A stretch of 46,314 nucleotides of DNA from Leucobacter komagatae (GTDB lineage Bacteria > Actinomycetota > Actinomycetes > Actinomycetales > Microbacteriaceae), in assembly GCF_000834055.1 (NCBI RefSeq), contig NZ_JXSQ01000025.1, positions 1 through 46,314 of the forward strand, given 5' to 3'. The notes under the pieces were generated by a model. The model did not search any database, was not told the DNA's origin, and saw only the letters and a list, made by a program, of their open reading frames with translations. This document shows, one piece after another, positions 16,967 through 24,514 of the stretch. Made by a program: the position numbers and the translations under genes. Every line of letters begins with the position of its first letter. Positions within the stretch are counted from its first letter, which is position 1.

Positions 16967-18774
16967 GTAGCCCGCCGTTCTGCCTGGCGGCGACGCCACA
17001 CCTCAAGCGCAACCAGGATGACGGTGGATCCGAGCACGCCGATCACGGTGAGCGCCATCGCCTCGGCACGCTTGCCCTGGTCGAACGAGCTGATGATCCA
17101 CGGCGAGAGCAGATCTAGCGATGCGGGCCGAATGAGGGACGACACGACGACCTCGCGGATGCCAACGAGGAACGCGAGCATCCAGCCAGCGATGATGCCG
17201 GGCAGCAGGAGCGGTAGCGTGATGCGGAAGAACCGCTGCGGCCCGGTCGCGCCGGCAGCATACGCCGCCTCGAACAGGCGATCGTCGATGCTGAGTCTCG
17301 CGGTCTTGATGTTTTGTACGACCATCGGCAGAAACAGCGCGGCGTACGCGATGATGAGCATCCACCCCGTGTTGTACGGGGTCGCTGGCAGCCAGGGCGC
17401 GTTCCACAGAAAGATGAAGCCGATCGCGAGCACGATTGTGGGAACGGTGTCTGGGGCGACGGCGAGCATGTCAACGAGTCGGCCCGCCACGTTCTTTCTG
17501 CGCGCAGCGACCAGCGCGCAGGCGATGCCGATGAGCACCGCGAGGGTCGCGGCGGCGAAGGCGAACCCGATGCTGTTCATGAGCGCGGGGAGGCCGGCGT
17601 TGGGTTGGAGTACGAGCGCGAAGTAATCGAACGTGAGGTTGTCGAGCGAGAGCGGCTGGGAGCGCAACAGCGTCATCGCGCCGAGCACGACGGCGACGTA
17701 GGGGATGACGACCGACACCAGCGCGATGCCGACAACCCAAGCCCACCCGGCTGCGATCCACCCGCCAACCCGTACGGTCGTTCTGCGGCTTGCGCGCCCG
17801 CCAAAGTGGGTGTCGCGGCGACCGATCCACTGCTGGAGCCCCCACACAACCACGCCGAGCGACAACAGCAGGCTCGAGAACGCCGCTGCGCTTGGGAAGT
17901 CGAGCGGATCGATCGTCACGTCGGCGTAGACGCGCGATACCAGGACGGGGAAGCCGATCTGGTTTCCGATCGTCACCGGAGTGCCGAACTCGCCAGCAGC
18001 GCGAATGCAGACGATGAGCACGCCGAGCGAGAACGGCGTGCTCGCGAGCGGTGCGACGATACGCCTCAACCGCTGCGCTGGCGACGCGCCAGCGATGCTC
18101 GCCATCTCGTCGGCGCTCGCTGGCACCGCGTTCAGATGGTTGCGCAGGATGAGGTAGAGAAACGGGAAAATCTCGCAGGCCATCACTGCCGCCATGCCAA
18201 ACGGGGTGAGCACGAAGGAGCGAGCCAGCGAACCAAGCGGACCAAACGCCTGCTCAGCGAGCCCCCCGACGCGGGTGAAATCCAGCCATGCGAGCGCGGC
18301 GACATACGGCGGCGTCATGAACGGCACCATCACGAGCACGTCGATCCACCGCTGCTCGCGCAGCTTCGTCCACGACATGAAAAATGCGAGGGGAGCGGCC
18401 ATGAGCGTCGAAAAGAGCACAACGAGTGCGCACAGCACGATGGTGTTGCCGACGATCTGCAGATTGCCTGGCTCGACGAGCGACCCGAGCGCTGAGGGCT
18501 GACCGTTGTATCCCGTAACCGCTCTGACGAGCACTGCGACGAGCGGTAGCGCAGTGCCGACGACGAGCAACACGATGAGTCCGGCAACGCCGATGGACGG
18601 GCGGCCGGGCGTGGATCGCGGCACGCCAGCCCGCCCGCCAGGCGCAGGCCGCGCACCCGATGCTCGGGGGGCGCGGCCGCGCGGCAAGCTCACTGAGTCA
18701 GCGCGCTCAGCTGCGGCCGCGGCCGAGGGGGAGGAGGGTGCGTCTGCGCGTGCAGCTTCAGTGATCGGAGGCAT
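16963..18774 (-). CDS. Double-domain ABC importer permease (FbpB/PhnU-like)
   Basis: 603-aa permease with two tandem transmembrane halves, as in ferric-iron (FbpB), thiamine (ThiP) and some phosphonate importers. The two EAA cytoplasmic loops are visible: EMASIAGASPAQRLRRI and EAAYAAGATGPQRFFRI. A ~60-residue N-terminal tail rich in Ala/Arg/Pro precedes the first helix. The start is ATG 18774, four bases after the binding-protein stop. Stop overlaps the phosphoesterase start. Confidence 0.92.
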   Translation of the reverse strand: MPPITEAARADAPSSPSAAAAAERADSVSLPRGRAPRASGARPAPGGRAGVPRSTPGRPSIGVAGLIVLLVVGTALPLVAVLVRAVTGYNGQPSALGSLVEPGNLQIVGNTIVLCALVVLFSTLMAAPLAFFMSWTKLREQRWIDVLVMVPFMTPPYVAALAWLDFTRVGGLAEQAFGPLGSLARSFVLTPFGMAAVMACEIFPFLYLILRNHLNAVPASADEMASIAGASPAQRLRRIVAPLASTPFSLGVLIVCIRAAGEFGTPVTIGNQIGFPVLVSRVYADVTIDPLDFPSAAAFSSLLLSLGVVVWGLQQWIGRRDTHFGGRASRRTTVRVGGWIAAGWAWVVGIALVSVVIPYVAVVLGAMTLLRSQPLSLDNLTFDYFALVLQPNAGLPALMNSIGFAFAAATLAVLIGIACALVAARRKNVAGRLVDMLAVAPDTVPTIVLAIGFIFLWNAPWLPATPYNTGWMLIIAYAALFLPMVVQNIKTARLSIDDRLFEAAYAAGATGPQRFFRITLPLLLPGIIAGWMLAFLVGIREVVVSSLIRPASLDLLSPWIISSFDQGKRAEAMALTVIGVLGSTVILVALEVWRRRQAERRAT

Positions 18775-18777
18775 GGC

Positions 18778-19851
18778 TTACGAGAGGTAGCGCTCGACGA
18801 ACGTGGCCAGAATGTCCTTGCCTGAGGCCGACACCTCGCTCCATTCGAAGTCGAGCTGGCCCACGTCGTCGAGAGCGACGGCGCCTTCGGCCACCGGCAC
18901 CGATGGCTGCGACGGGATCATGAACTTCTCAGCGGCGATCGTCTGGCCCTGCTCCGCGAACATGAAGTCAACGAACGCCTCTGCCGCTTCCTGGTTCGCG
19001 GTGGTGTTCAAGATGAATACGGGGCGGGGAGTGACGGTTGTGCCAGACGACGGCAGGATGACCTTGAGCGCTTCGCCCTTCTGCACCGCAGCGTACGCCG
19101 AGTAGTCGACCCCGCCGAAGACGACCGAGTGTGAGCCAGCGGTGACATCATCGAGTGCTGGGCCGTTTGCGCCCTGCACGACCATCCCGTTTGCGAAGAG
19201 CTTGTCGAAGAGCTCCCAGGTCGCGTCCTCACCCTGCGAGGCGACCATCGCGGCGATGAGGTCGCGGGCCGTCCCCGATTCCCGCGGATCGGGCATGAGT
19301 ACCTGGTCCTTGAACTCCGGCTTCGCGAGGTCTGCCCAGTCCTTCGGCTCGGCCGGTGCCGTGTTGGTGTTGATCACCAGAGACAGGGCCGAACCGTCGC
19401 GGCCGATGAACTTGTCGCCGTCGCCGATCCACGACGGGGTGATGCTGTCGTACCCGAACGGCTGGTACGCGAGGGTGCGGCCGTCGGCGGCGTACTTCGC
19501 CGCTGGCGCCCACGACGCAAGGTAGACGACGTCCGCCTGCGGGTTTTCCCACTCTGCGTCGAGCTTCGCGGTGATTTTGCCCGTCTCGCCACCAAACACA
19601 TCGACCTTCACGCCTGTCGCGTCGGTGAAGGCGGCTACGAGATCGTCGGTGAGGCCCTGCGGGTTCGCGGAGTAGAGCGTGAGCGAGCCGCTCAACCCCT
19701 GCGGGGCCGTCCATGTGAGATCGGAGGAGGCTGGCTGGCCGCCGGCGGCGGAGGAGGGGCCTTCGGCCTGCACACTGCCGCAGCCCGCAAGGAGCGTTGC
19801 CGCGAGGAGCCCGCCAGCAACTGCGAGGGACTTGGTTCCGAGACGGAGCAT
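18778..19851 (-). CDS. Family 1/Fbp-type solute-binding lipoprotein
   Basis: 357 aa from ATG 19851, preceded by GAAAGG; an upstream in-frame extension is not credible. Lipobox LLAGC gives lipidated Cys24. The mature protein shows the Fbp/PotD-like pattern: LTLYSANPQGLTDDLVAAF near the N-terminus, DVFGGETGKITAKLDAEW, and DVVYLAS. The classical C-terminal tyrosine pair of ferric-binding FbpA is not obvious. The ligand could be Fe3+, thiamine, 2-aminoethylphosphonate or a phosphoester. The coupled phosphoesterase hints at an organophosphorus ligand. Confidence 0.9.
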   Translation of the reverse strand: MLRLGTKSLAVAGGLLAATLLAGCGSVQAEGPSSAAGGQPASSDLTWTAPQGLSGSLTLYSANPQGLTDDLVAAFTDATGVKVDVFGGETGKITAKLDAEWENPQADVVYLASWAPAAKYAADGRTLAYQPFGYDSITPSWIGDGDKFIGRDGSALSLVINTNTAPAEPKDWADLAKPEFKDQVLMPDPRESGTARDLIAAMVASQGEDATWELFDKLFANGMVVQGANGPALDDVTAGSHSVVFGGVDYSAYAAVQKGEALKVILPSSGTTVTPRPVFILNTTANQEAAEAFVDFMFAEQGQTIAAEKFMIPSQPSVPVAEGAVALDDVGQLDFEWSEVSASGKDILATFVERYLS

Positions 19852-19957
19852 GATGTTGCCTTTCGAATGTGTGTTGTGGTCTGCGCAACTGTGTGCGCAG
19901 ACGCGGGTGTTCGCGCCGCCACCGGATGCGGCGGGCGGAGAGTTGGGCGCTGGCTGG

Positions 19958-21049
19958 TCAGTCTGCGTTCGCGACGTCGATGACGTCGCTCTCACGGACG
20001 CAGAGCGCCAGCGTTTCGCCTAGCCTGCTCGCGTGCGGGGCGTCAAACGTCCAGACGTTGGGGGAGCCGGTGAGCTGCGCGGTGGCCCGGTAACCGCCGC
20101 CGCGATAGTCGCAGCTGATCACGGTCGCAGTGACGGAGATCACGCCGGGGTCGCCCGCGGTCTCCCGCGCGAGGTCGGGGGTGAGTACCCGCACGGCCTC
20201 GAGCCGCGCACCGCGCAGACGCTCGGCCGGCGAGCCGACCGCCGGTAGGCGATTGAACACGCCGACGAAATCGGCGACGACACTGTCGACCGGCCCCTGG
20301 TACAGCTCCTCAGGGGAGCTGAACTGGCGCAGCTCGCCTTTCGCGAGCACGGCGATGCGGTCAGAGAGGCTCATCGCCTCTGCCTGGTCGTGGGTGACGA
20401 ACACCGTTGTCACCCCGAGCTCCTTGGTGAGCGCTTTGAGCTCAGTCCGGAGTTGCACCTTAAGCGCAGCGTCGAGCGCCGAGAGCGGCTCATCCATGAG
20501 CAGCACACTGGGTTTCGCGACGACCGCGCGGGCGATGGCGACGCGCTGCTGTTGCCCGCCGGAAAGTTGGTGGGGCAGTTTCTCGGCGAAGCCGCCGAGC
20601 CCGACGAGTTCGAGCGCACCAGAAACGGTTGCTCGCAGCTCCTTCGATCGGGCTCCTTTGGGTGTGCCCTGGCCGCCAACGCGCAGTGGGAAGGCGACGT
20701 TTTCGAACGCGGAAAGATGCGGCCAGAGAGCGAGGTCTTGAAACACCATGCCGATCCCGCGCTGCCTTGGCGCGAGGTTGAGCCGGTCGCGCCAGTCGAA
20801 CACTGGGCGACCGGCGAACTCGATGCGGCCGGTCTGCGGGGTCTCCAGGCCTGCGATACAGCGCAGCAGCGTCGACTTGCCGCAGCCCGATGGCCCAAGG
20901 ATGCTCACAAAGTCGCCCGCAGCGATTTCCATGCTCGTTGGGTGCAGGCCTGTGTTGTCCTGGTACACGCGACTCACACCGGTGATAGTGACCGCCGCTC
21001 CGCTCGCCGGTCGTTCGCGTTCAAGCTGGGCCGGGGCGTCAGCGGTCAT
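19958..21049 (-). CDS. Fbp/Pot-type ABC importer ATPase
   Basis: ABC ATPase with Walker A GPSGCGKST, Q-loop region GMVFQDLALWPHLS, signature LSGGQQQRVAIARAV, Walker B VLLMDEPLSALD and switch VTHDQAEAM. A C-terminal TOBE-like domain (GVISVTATVISCDYRGGGYRA) places it with FbpC/PotA/UgpC. The start is uncertain: ATG 21049 gives 363 aa and keeps the conserved ITGVSRVYQD segment near the N-terminus. The frame stays open to GTG 21082 and GTG 21100. No strong ribosome-binding site is seen at any of them. First gene of the importer operon; 106 bp separate it from the binding-protein gene. Confidence 0.9.
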   Translation of the reverse strand: MTADAPAQLERERPASGAAVTITGVSRVYQDNTGLHPTSMEIAAGDFVSILGPSGCGKSTLLRCIAGLETPQTGRIEFAGRPVFDWRDRLNLAPRQRGIGMVFQDLALWPHLSAFENVAFPLRVGGQGTPKGARSKELRATVSGALELVGLGGFAEKLPHQLSGGQQQRVAIARAVVAKPSVLLMDEPLSALDAALKVQLRTELKALTKELGVTTVFVTHDQAEAMSLSDRIAVLAKGELRQFSSPEELYQGPVDSVVADFVGVFNRLPAVGSPAERLRGARLEAVRVLTPDLARETAGDPGVISVTATVISCDYRGGGYRATAQLTGSPNVWTFDAPHASRLGETLALCVRESDVIDVANAD

Positions 21050-21124
21050 GGCCGCCTGTGTATCGGGTGTGGAGAGAAGCACCTGGGTAGTTAAACCCAC
21101 CAGTGTGAACCGGCCGCAACGAGC

Positions 21125-21156
21125 GGGTGAACTCGGGCTTCACTGCGGGTTCACCC
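21125..21156. promoter_or_regulatory. Inverted repeat in divergent promoter region
   Basis: GGGTGAAC and its exact complement GTTCACCC are separated by 16 bp upstream of the importer ATPase and the divergent DUF2975 gene. A related GTGTGAAC occurs at about 21102. The arrangement suits a dimeric regulator binding two turns apart, but no regulator is identified. It does not match a DtxR/IdeR iron box. Confidence 0.4.
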
Positions 21157-21280
21157 TCCGGACACCGGGGCGAGGAAACGCCGCGGTGGCGGGTGTGGCC
21201 TGGTGCGAAGCCGAAGGGTTCGGGGCGAGAACTTCACGCTGCCTATTGATTATCGATAGTTGTCGGGCAATCATTGAGGC

Positions 21281-21775
21281 ATGTACCCCACCCCCATGCC
21301 CCCTGCGCGGGCGCTCGTCATCACCACCGAAGTGCTGCTTGGCGTCCTCTTCCTCGTGGGCGTCGCCGCGATCCTCCTACTGCCAAGCCTCGCAGGAGAG
21401 CTCGCCGTGAGCTATCCGGAATACGCCGACCTTCGCGTTCCGCTCCTCGCGACTGCAACCGTGTTCACGCTCCTTGGCCTCTTCGCCATTGTGGTCGTCG
21501 CGCTGCTCGTGCGCCGCATAGGCATTGGGGCGATGCTGAGCCGCGGCTCTGTCCGCTGGGTTGACCTGCTCGGTGCGGCTCTCGGGTGCGCCGCCGCGCT
21601 CGTCGTCGTCGGATTCGTGGTCGTGAGCAATGGTCAGGCCGGGAGCCCGTTCATGGCGCTCATTCAGGTACTGACCTGCCTGGCCCTCATCTCGCTTGCG
21701 TGCGTCACGCGCGTGCTCAGGTCCCTGCTGCAAAACGCCATCGCGATGCGCGCCGAGCTGGATGAGGTTGTGTGA
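21281..21775 (+). CDS. DUF2975 membrane protein
   Basis: 164 aa with four hydrophobic segments (about residues 10-35, 50-75, 90-115, 122-145), matching the DUF2975 layout. ATG 21281 is preceded by TTGAGG. Its stop overlaps the start of a small HTH regulator by one base. DUF2975-plus-YozG-like HTH pairs recur in Gram-positive genomes without a known function. The pair may be a membrane-linked regulatory unit. Confidence 0.85.
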   Translation: MYPTPMPPARALVITTEVLLGVLFLVGVAAILLLPSLAGELAVSYPEYADLRVPLLATATVFTLLGLFAIVVVALLVRRIGIGAMLSRGSVRWVDLLGAALGCAAALVVVGFVVVSNGQAGSPFMALIQVLTCLALISLACVTRVLRSLLQNAIAMRAELDEVV

Positions 21776-22026
21776 TGGCGATTCGCGTGACCATCGACCG
21801 CCTGCTGGCCGAGCGCGGAATGAGCGTCGGCGAGTTCGCGGAGGCCGTCGGAATCACTCCAGCAAACGTCGCCGTACTCAAGAACGGCCGCGCGAAGGCT
21901 GTTCGCTTCTCCACGCTCGACGCAATCTGCCGAGCGCTCGACTGCCAGCCCGGTGACGTGCTTCGCTACGAGGGGCACTCGGGCGGGGAGCCTGTGCCGC
22001 ACACTGAAATCCAGGGCGGGCACTAG
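21775..22026 (+). CDS. YozG-like Cro/CI-family HTH regulator
   Basis: 83 aa starting at ATG 21775 (TGATG overlap with the DUF2975 stop). A single HTH_3/HTH_26 domain: MSVGEFAEAVGITPANVAVL is the helix-turn-helix, and TLDAICRALDCQPGDVLRY is the YozG-type C-terminal helix. It is a compact DNA-binding protein with no sensor domain. Translational coupling implies it works with the DUF2975 protein. Confidence 0.9.
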   Translation: MAIRVTIDRLLAERGMSVGEFAEAVGITPANVAVLKNGRAKAVRFSTLDAICRALDCQPGDVLRYEGHSGGEPVPHTEIQGGH

Positions 22027-22058
22027 TTCAACAGCCGGAGGGCGTGCTGAGAATGCAG

Positions 22059-22088
22059 AAATCCCCGCCGCTTTCGCGACGGGGATTT
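22059..22088. terminator. Bidirectional intrinsic terminator
   Basis: AAATCCCCG (22059-22067) pairs perfectly with CGGGGATTT (22080-22088), with a further short stem inside the 12-nt loop. A/T-rich ends on both sides suit termination of the HTH gene on the plus strand and tRNA-Arg on the minus strand. Confidence 0.85.
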
Positions 22089-22100
22089 CTGGTGATGCTG

Positions 22101-22174
22101 TGCGCCCCAAGGGATTCGAACCCCTGACCTTCTGATCCGTAGTCAGATGCTCTATCCAGCTGAGCTAGGGGCGC
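22101..22174 (-). tRNA. tRNA-Arg (anticodon ACG)
   Basis: A complete cloverleaf. Acceptor GCGCCCC pairs with GGGGCGC, the D arm contains AGCTCAGCTGGATAGAGC, the anticodon stem is TCTGA/TCAGA around loop CTACGGA, and the T arm contains GGTTCGAATCC. The discriminator base is A and the CCA tail is not encoded. The anticodon ACG (wobble inosine) reads CGN codons. A terminator follows at 22059-22088. Confidence 0.96.
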
Positions 22175-22223
22175 AGTGTTGAACTCTCAACTTGGAATAC
22201 ATTACACGAAACTTGGGCCATGT

Positions 22224-23825
22224 TCAAAACGAGGCGGGTGTCGCGTCGCTGAACTGTTCGCGCAACGCGCGCTTGAGGATCTTTCCGCTTGGGTTTTTGG
22301 GGAGCGCGGCGACGACGTGAACGACTGTTGGCACCTTGAATGGGGCGAGTCGCTCGCGTGTGTGGGCGCGAAGTTCGTCGGGGGTCGCGGAGGAGTCGGC
22401 GGTGAACACGACGGCTGCCGTTACCGTTTCCACCCATTTCGGGTGCGGCGTGGCGAACACTGCGCACTCGGCAATTGCATCGTGTTCGTAGAGCGCCTCC
22501 TCGACCTCTCGGCTCGCAACGTTCTCGCCGCCAGTGTTGATCATGTCCTTGCTGCGGTCAACGATGCGCAGCCTGCCCTCCTCGTCGAAGACTCCGAGGT
22601 CGCCCGAGTGGAACCAGCCGCCCCTGAACGCCTCAGCGGTCTGCTCCGGCGCCTCCCAGTAGCCGAGGGTGAGCTGCGGGCTCCTGTGCACGATCTCGCC
22701 GACCTCGCCGACGGGCACAGGGTTGCCCTCCTCATCGACGACGCGGGTTTCGACGTGGAGCACTGGCCGGCCAGCTGAGCCGGCGTGGCTGAGCTGCTCG
22801 TGCGGCGGCAGGATCGTCGCGACGGGCGCGAGCTCCGTTTGGCCATAGAAGTTCCAGAGCTGCAGCTCAGGCAGACGCTTCTGGATTTCGTAGAGCACCT
22901 CGACCGGCATGGCGGCCGCGCCGTAGTAGCCCTTTTTGAGGCTCGAGAGGTCTGCCTCAGCAAAGGCAGGTGAGCGAAGCAGCGATATCCACACGGTTGG
23001 GGGCGCAAAAAACTTCGTGACCCGGTGCTCCTCGATCGCGCGCAGCACCGTCGCCGGATCGGGGCCGGGCAGCAGGATGCTCGTCGCGCCAAGCATGACG
23101 TCTGGTCCGAGGAAGCAGTCGAGCTGGGCGCAGTGGTAGAGCGGGAGCGCGTGGAGGTCGACGTCGTCAGCGGTCATTCCGCCCTCAACGACCGAGCTCA
23201 AGTACTCGGAGCTCAGCGACCGGCTGGAGTGCATTGCGCCTTTCGGCCGCGACTCGGTTCCGCTCGTGAACATGATGCGGATCGGGTCGTCCGGCGTGAT
23301 CGTGGTGGTTGGCTCCGCCTCGGATGCTGTCGCGAGCAGCTCCTCGAATGGAATCCACCCTGAGAATGATGCTGTCGCCAGGTCTTCGGTGATTTCGACG
23401 AGCGTCGGAACGTTTGCTCCTGGGTGTGCAACCGCGAGTTCGGCGTTGGGAACGAGGGCCGACTGGGTGATAAGTACCGCCGGTCGAGTGGCGGCGATGA
23501 GCGGGCCGAGCTCGCCGGGAGTGAGCACGAAGTTGATGGGTACAAGGATGGCTCCGGCGCGTGCGGCACCGTAGGCTGCGACGGCGAACTGCCAGCAGTT
23601 TCGGCTGAGGATCGCTACGCGCGCTCCGGGAGTCACCCCGGCATCGGTGAGGGCGTTTGCCCAGCGGTTTGCGAGCCGGTCGAAGTCGGCGAAGCTCAGC
23701 TCAGTCTCGCCGTCGATGAGCGCCGTCTTGTTGGGGAGCCGAGCTGCGGTGCGCCGCAGTTGATCCCCGAGCGTGTCGGCCCGCGCAGCCGAAATCGTTG
23801 CGGAGAGTGCGGGATCAAAGAGCAT
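22224..23825 (-). CDS. Acyl-CoA synthetase (AMP-forming), fatty-acid type
   Basis: 533-aa adenylate-forming ligase. Motifs: P-loop IMFTSGTESRPKGAMHS (about residue 190), NFYGQTEL (A5), FHSGDLG (A7), RLRIVDRSKDMINTGGENV (A8) and the C-terminal catalytic Lys in PKNPSGKILKR. ATG 23825 follows AAGAGG. It activates a carboxylic acid, probably fatty or aromatic, to the CoA thioester. It is divergent from apt and single-gene. It ends about 50 bp before the tRNA-Arg gene. Confidence 0.92.
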   Translation of the reverse strand: MLFDPALSATISAARADTLGDQLRRTAARLPNKTALIDGETELSFADFDRLANRWANALTDAGVTPGARVAILSRNCWQFAVAAYGAARAGAILVPINFVLTPGELGPLIAATRPAVLITQSALVPNAELAVAHPGANVPTLVEITEDLATASFSGWIPFEELLATASEAEPTTTITPDDPIRIMFTSGTESRPKGAMHSSRSLSSEYLSSVVEGGMTADDVDLHALPLYHCAQLDCFLGPDVMLGATSILLPGPDPATVLRAIEEHRVTKFFAPPTVWISLLRSPAFAEADLSSLKKGYYGAAAMPVEVLYEIQKRLPELQLWNFYGQTELAPVATILPPHEQLSHAGSAGRPVLHVETRVVDEEGNPVPVGEVGEIVHRSPQLTLGYWEAPEQTAEAFRGGWFHSGDLGVFDEEGRLRIVDRSKDMINTGGENVASREVEEALYEHDAIAECAVFATPHPKWVETVTAAVVFTADSSATPDELRAHTRERLAPFKVPTVVHVVAALPKNPSGKILKRALREQFSDATPASF

Positions 23826-23922
23826 GTTCTACCTCTTACATCGTCGTAAAGCAGGTGCTGAGCAGTGCGGGTGCTCGCAACGATAGCAATGAGCGACTGC
23901 GAGCACCACCCTGGGCTGCAGG

Positions 23923-23928
23923 TACGAT
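23923..23928 (+). promoter_or_regulatory. Probable -10 box of leaderless apt
   Basis: TACGAT lies 7 nt before GTG 23936 with no Shine-Dalgarno between them. This favours a leaderless transcript starting at or beside that GTG. Confidence 0.45.
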
Positions 23929-23935
23929 AAGGCAC

Positions 23936-24514
23936 GTGCCTATGAACACTGATAGCGACCGTCTCGCGAAGCCACAGCCTACGGAGTCGAATGCGGAGCT
24001 CCTGCGAGCAGAGCAGCTCATCCTGGGTATCCCCGACTACCCGGCCCCTGGGATCATCTTCCGCGACATCATGCCGCTGCTCGCGGACGGCCCCGCGCTC
24101 CGCGCAACCGTCGACGCGCTCATCGCGCCGTTCCTCGGCACCTTCGACGTGATCGCGGGTCTCGAGGCCCGCGGCTTCCTGCTGGCGAGCGCCGCGGCGT
24201 ACTCGACGGGGGTCGGGCTCCTGCCGATCCGCAAGGCTGGCAAGCTTCCCAGGCCGGCAGCTTCGGTCGGCTACGAGCTCGAGTACGGCGTCGCCGAGGT
24301 CGAGGCGCACAACGATGTTCCCGCCGGCAGCCGCGTGCTGCTCATCGACGACGTGCTCGCAACTGGCGGCACGCTCGAGGCGGCGCGCGAGCTGCTCGAG
24401 TTGCTCGGCTACACGGTTTCGGGCACCGCGGTGCTATTCGAGATCGACGGCATGGGTGGCAGGGCCGTCGTGGCGGATCCCCACCTCCACACGGTATTCA
24501 CCAGCGGCGAGTGA
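23936..24514 (+). CDS. apt: Adenine phosphoribosyltransferase
   Basis: Salvages adenine to AMP using PRPP; cytoplasmic. 192 aa from GTG 23936 or 190 from ATG 23942. I prefer the GTG because of the -10-like TACGAT 7 nt upstream. Apt landmarks: IPDYPAPGIIFRDIMPLL near the N-terminus, LEARGFLLASA, and the PRPP-binding loop VLLIDDVLATGGT. The stop overlaps the next gene as GTGA, so it is translationally coupled to the DUF2207 membrane protein, a partner with no obvious link to purine salvage. Confidence 0.95.
   Translation: MPMNTDSDRLAKPQPTESNAELLRAEQLILGIPDYPAPGIIFRDIMPLLADGPALRATVDALIAPFLGTFDVIAGLEARGFLLASAAAYSTGVGLLPIRKAGKLPRPAASVGYELEYGVAEVEAHNDVPAGSRVLLIDDVLATGGTLEAARELLELLGYTVSGTAVLFEIDGMGGRAVVADPHLHTVFTSGE

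Noticed and set aside
18778..19851. Firm assignment as a ferric-iron binding protein
   Set aside because: The family covers several ligands; no iron box, no clear tyrosine pair, and a coupled phosphoesterase argues otherwise.
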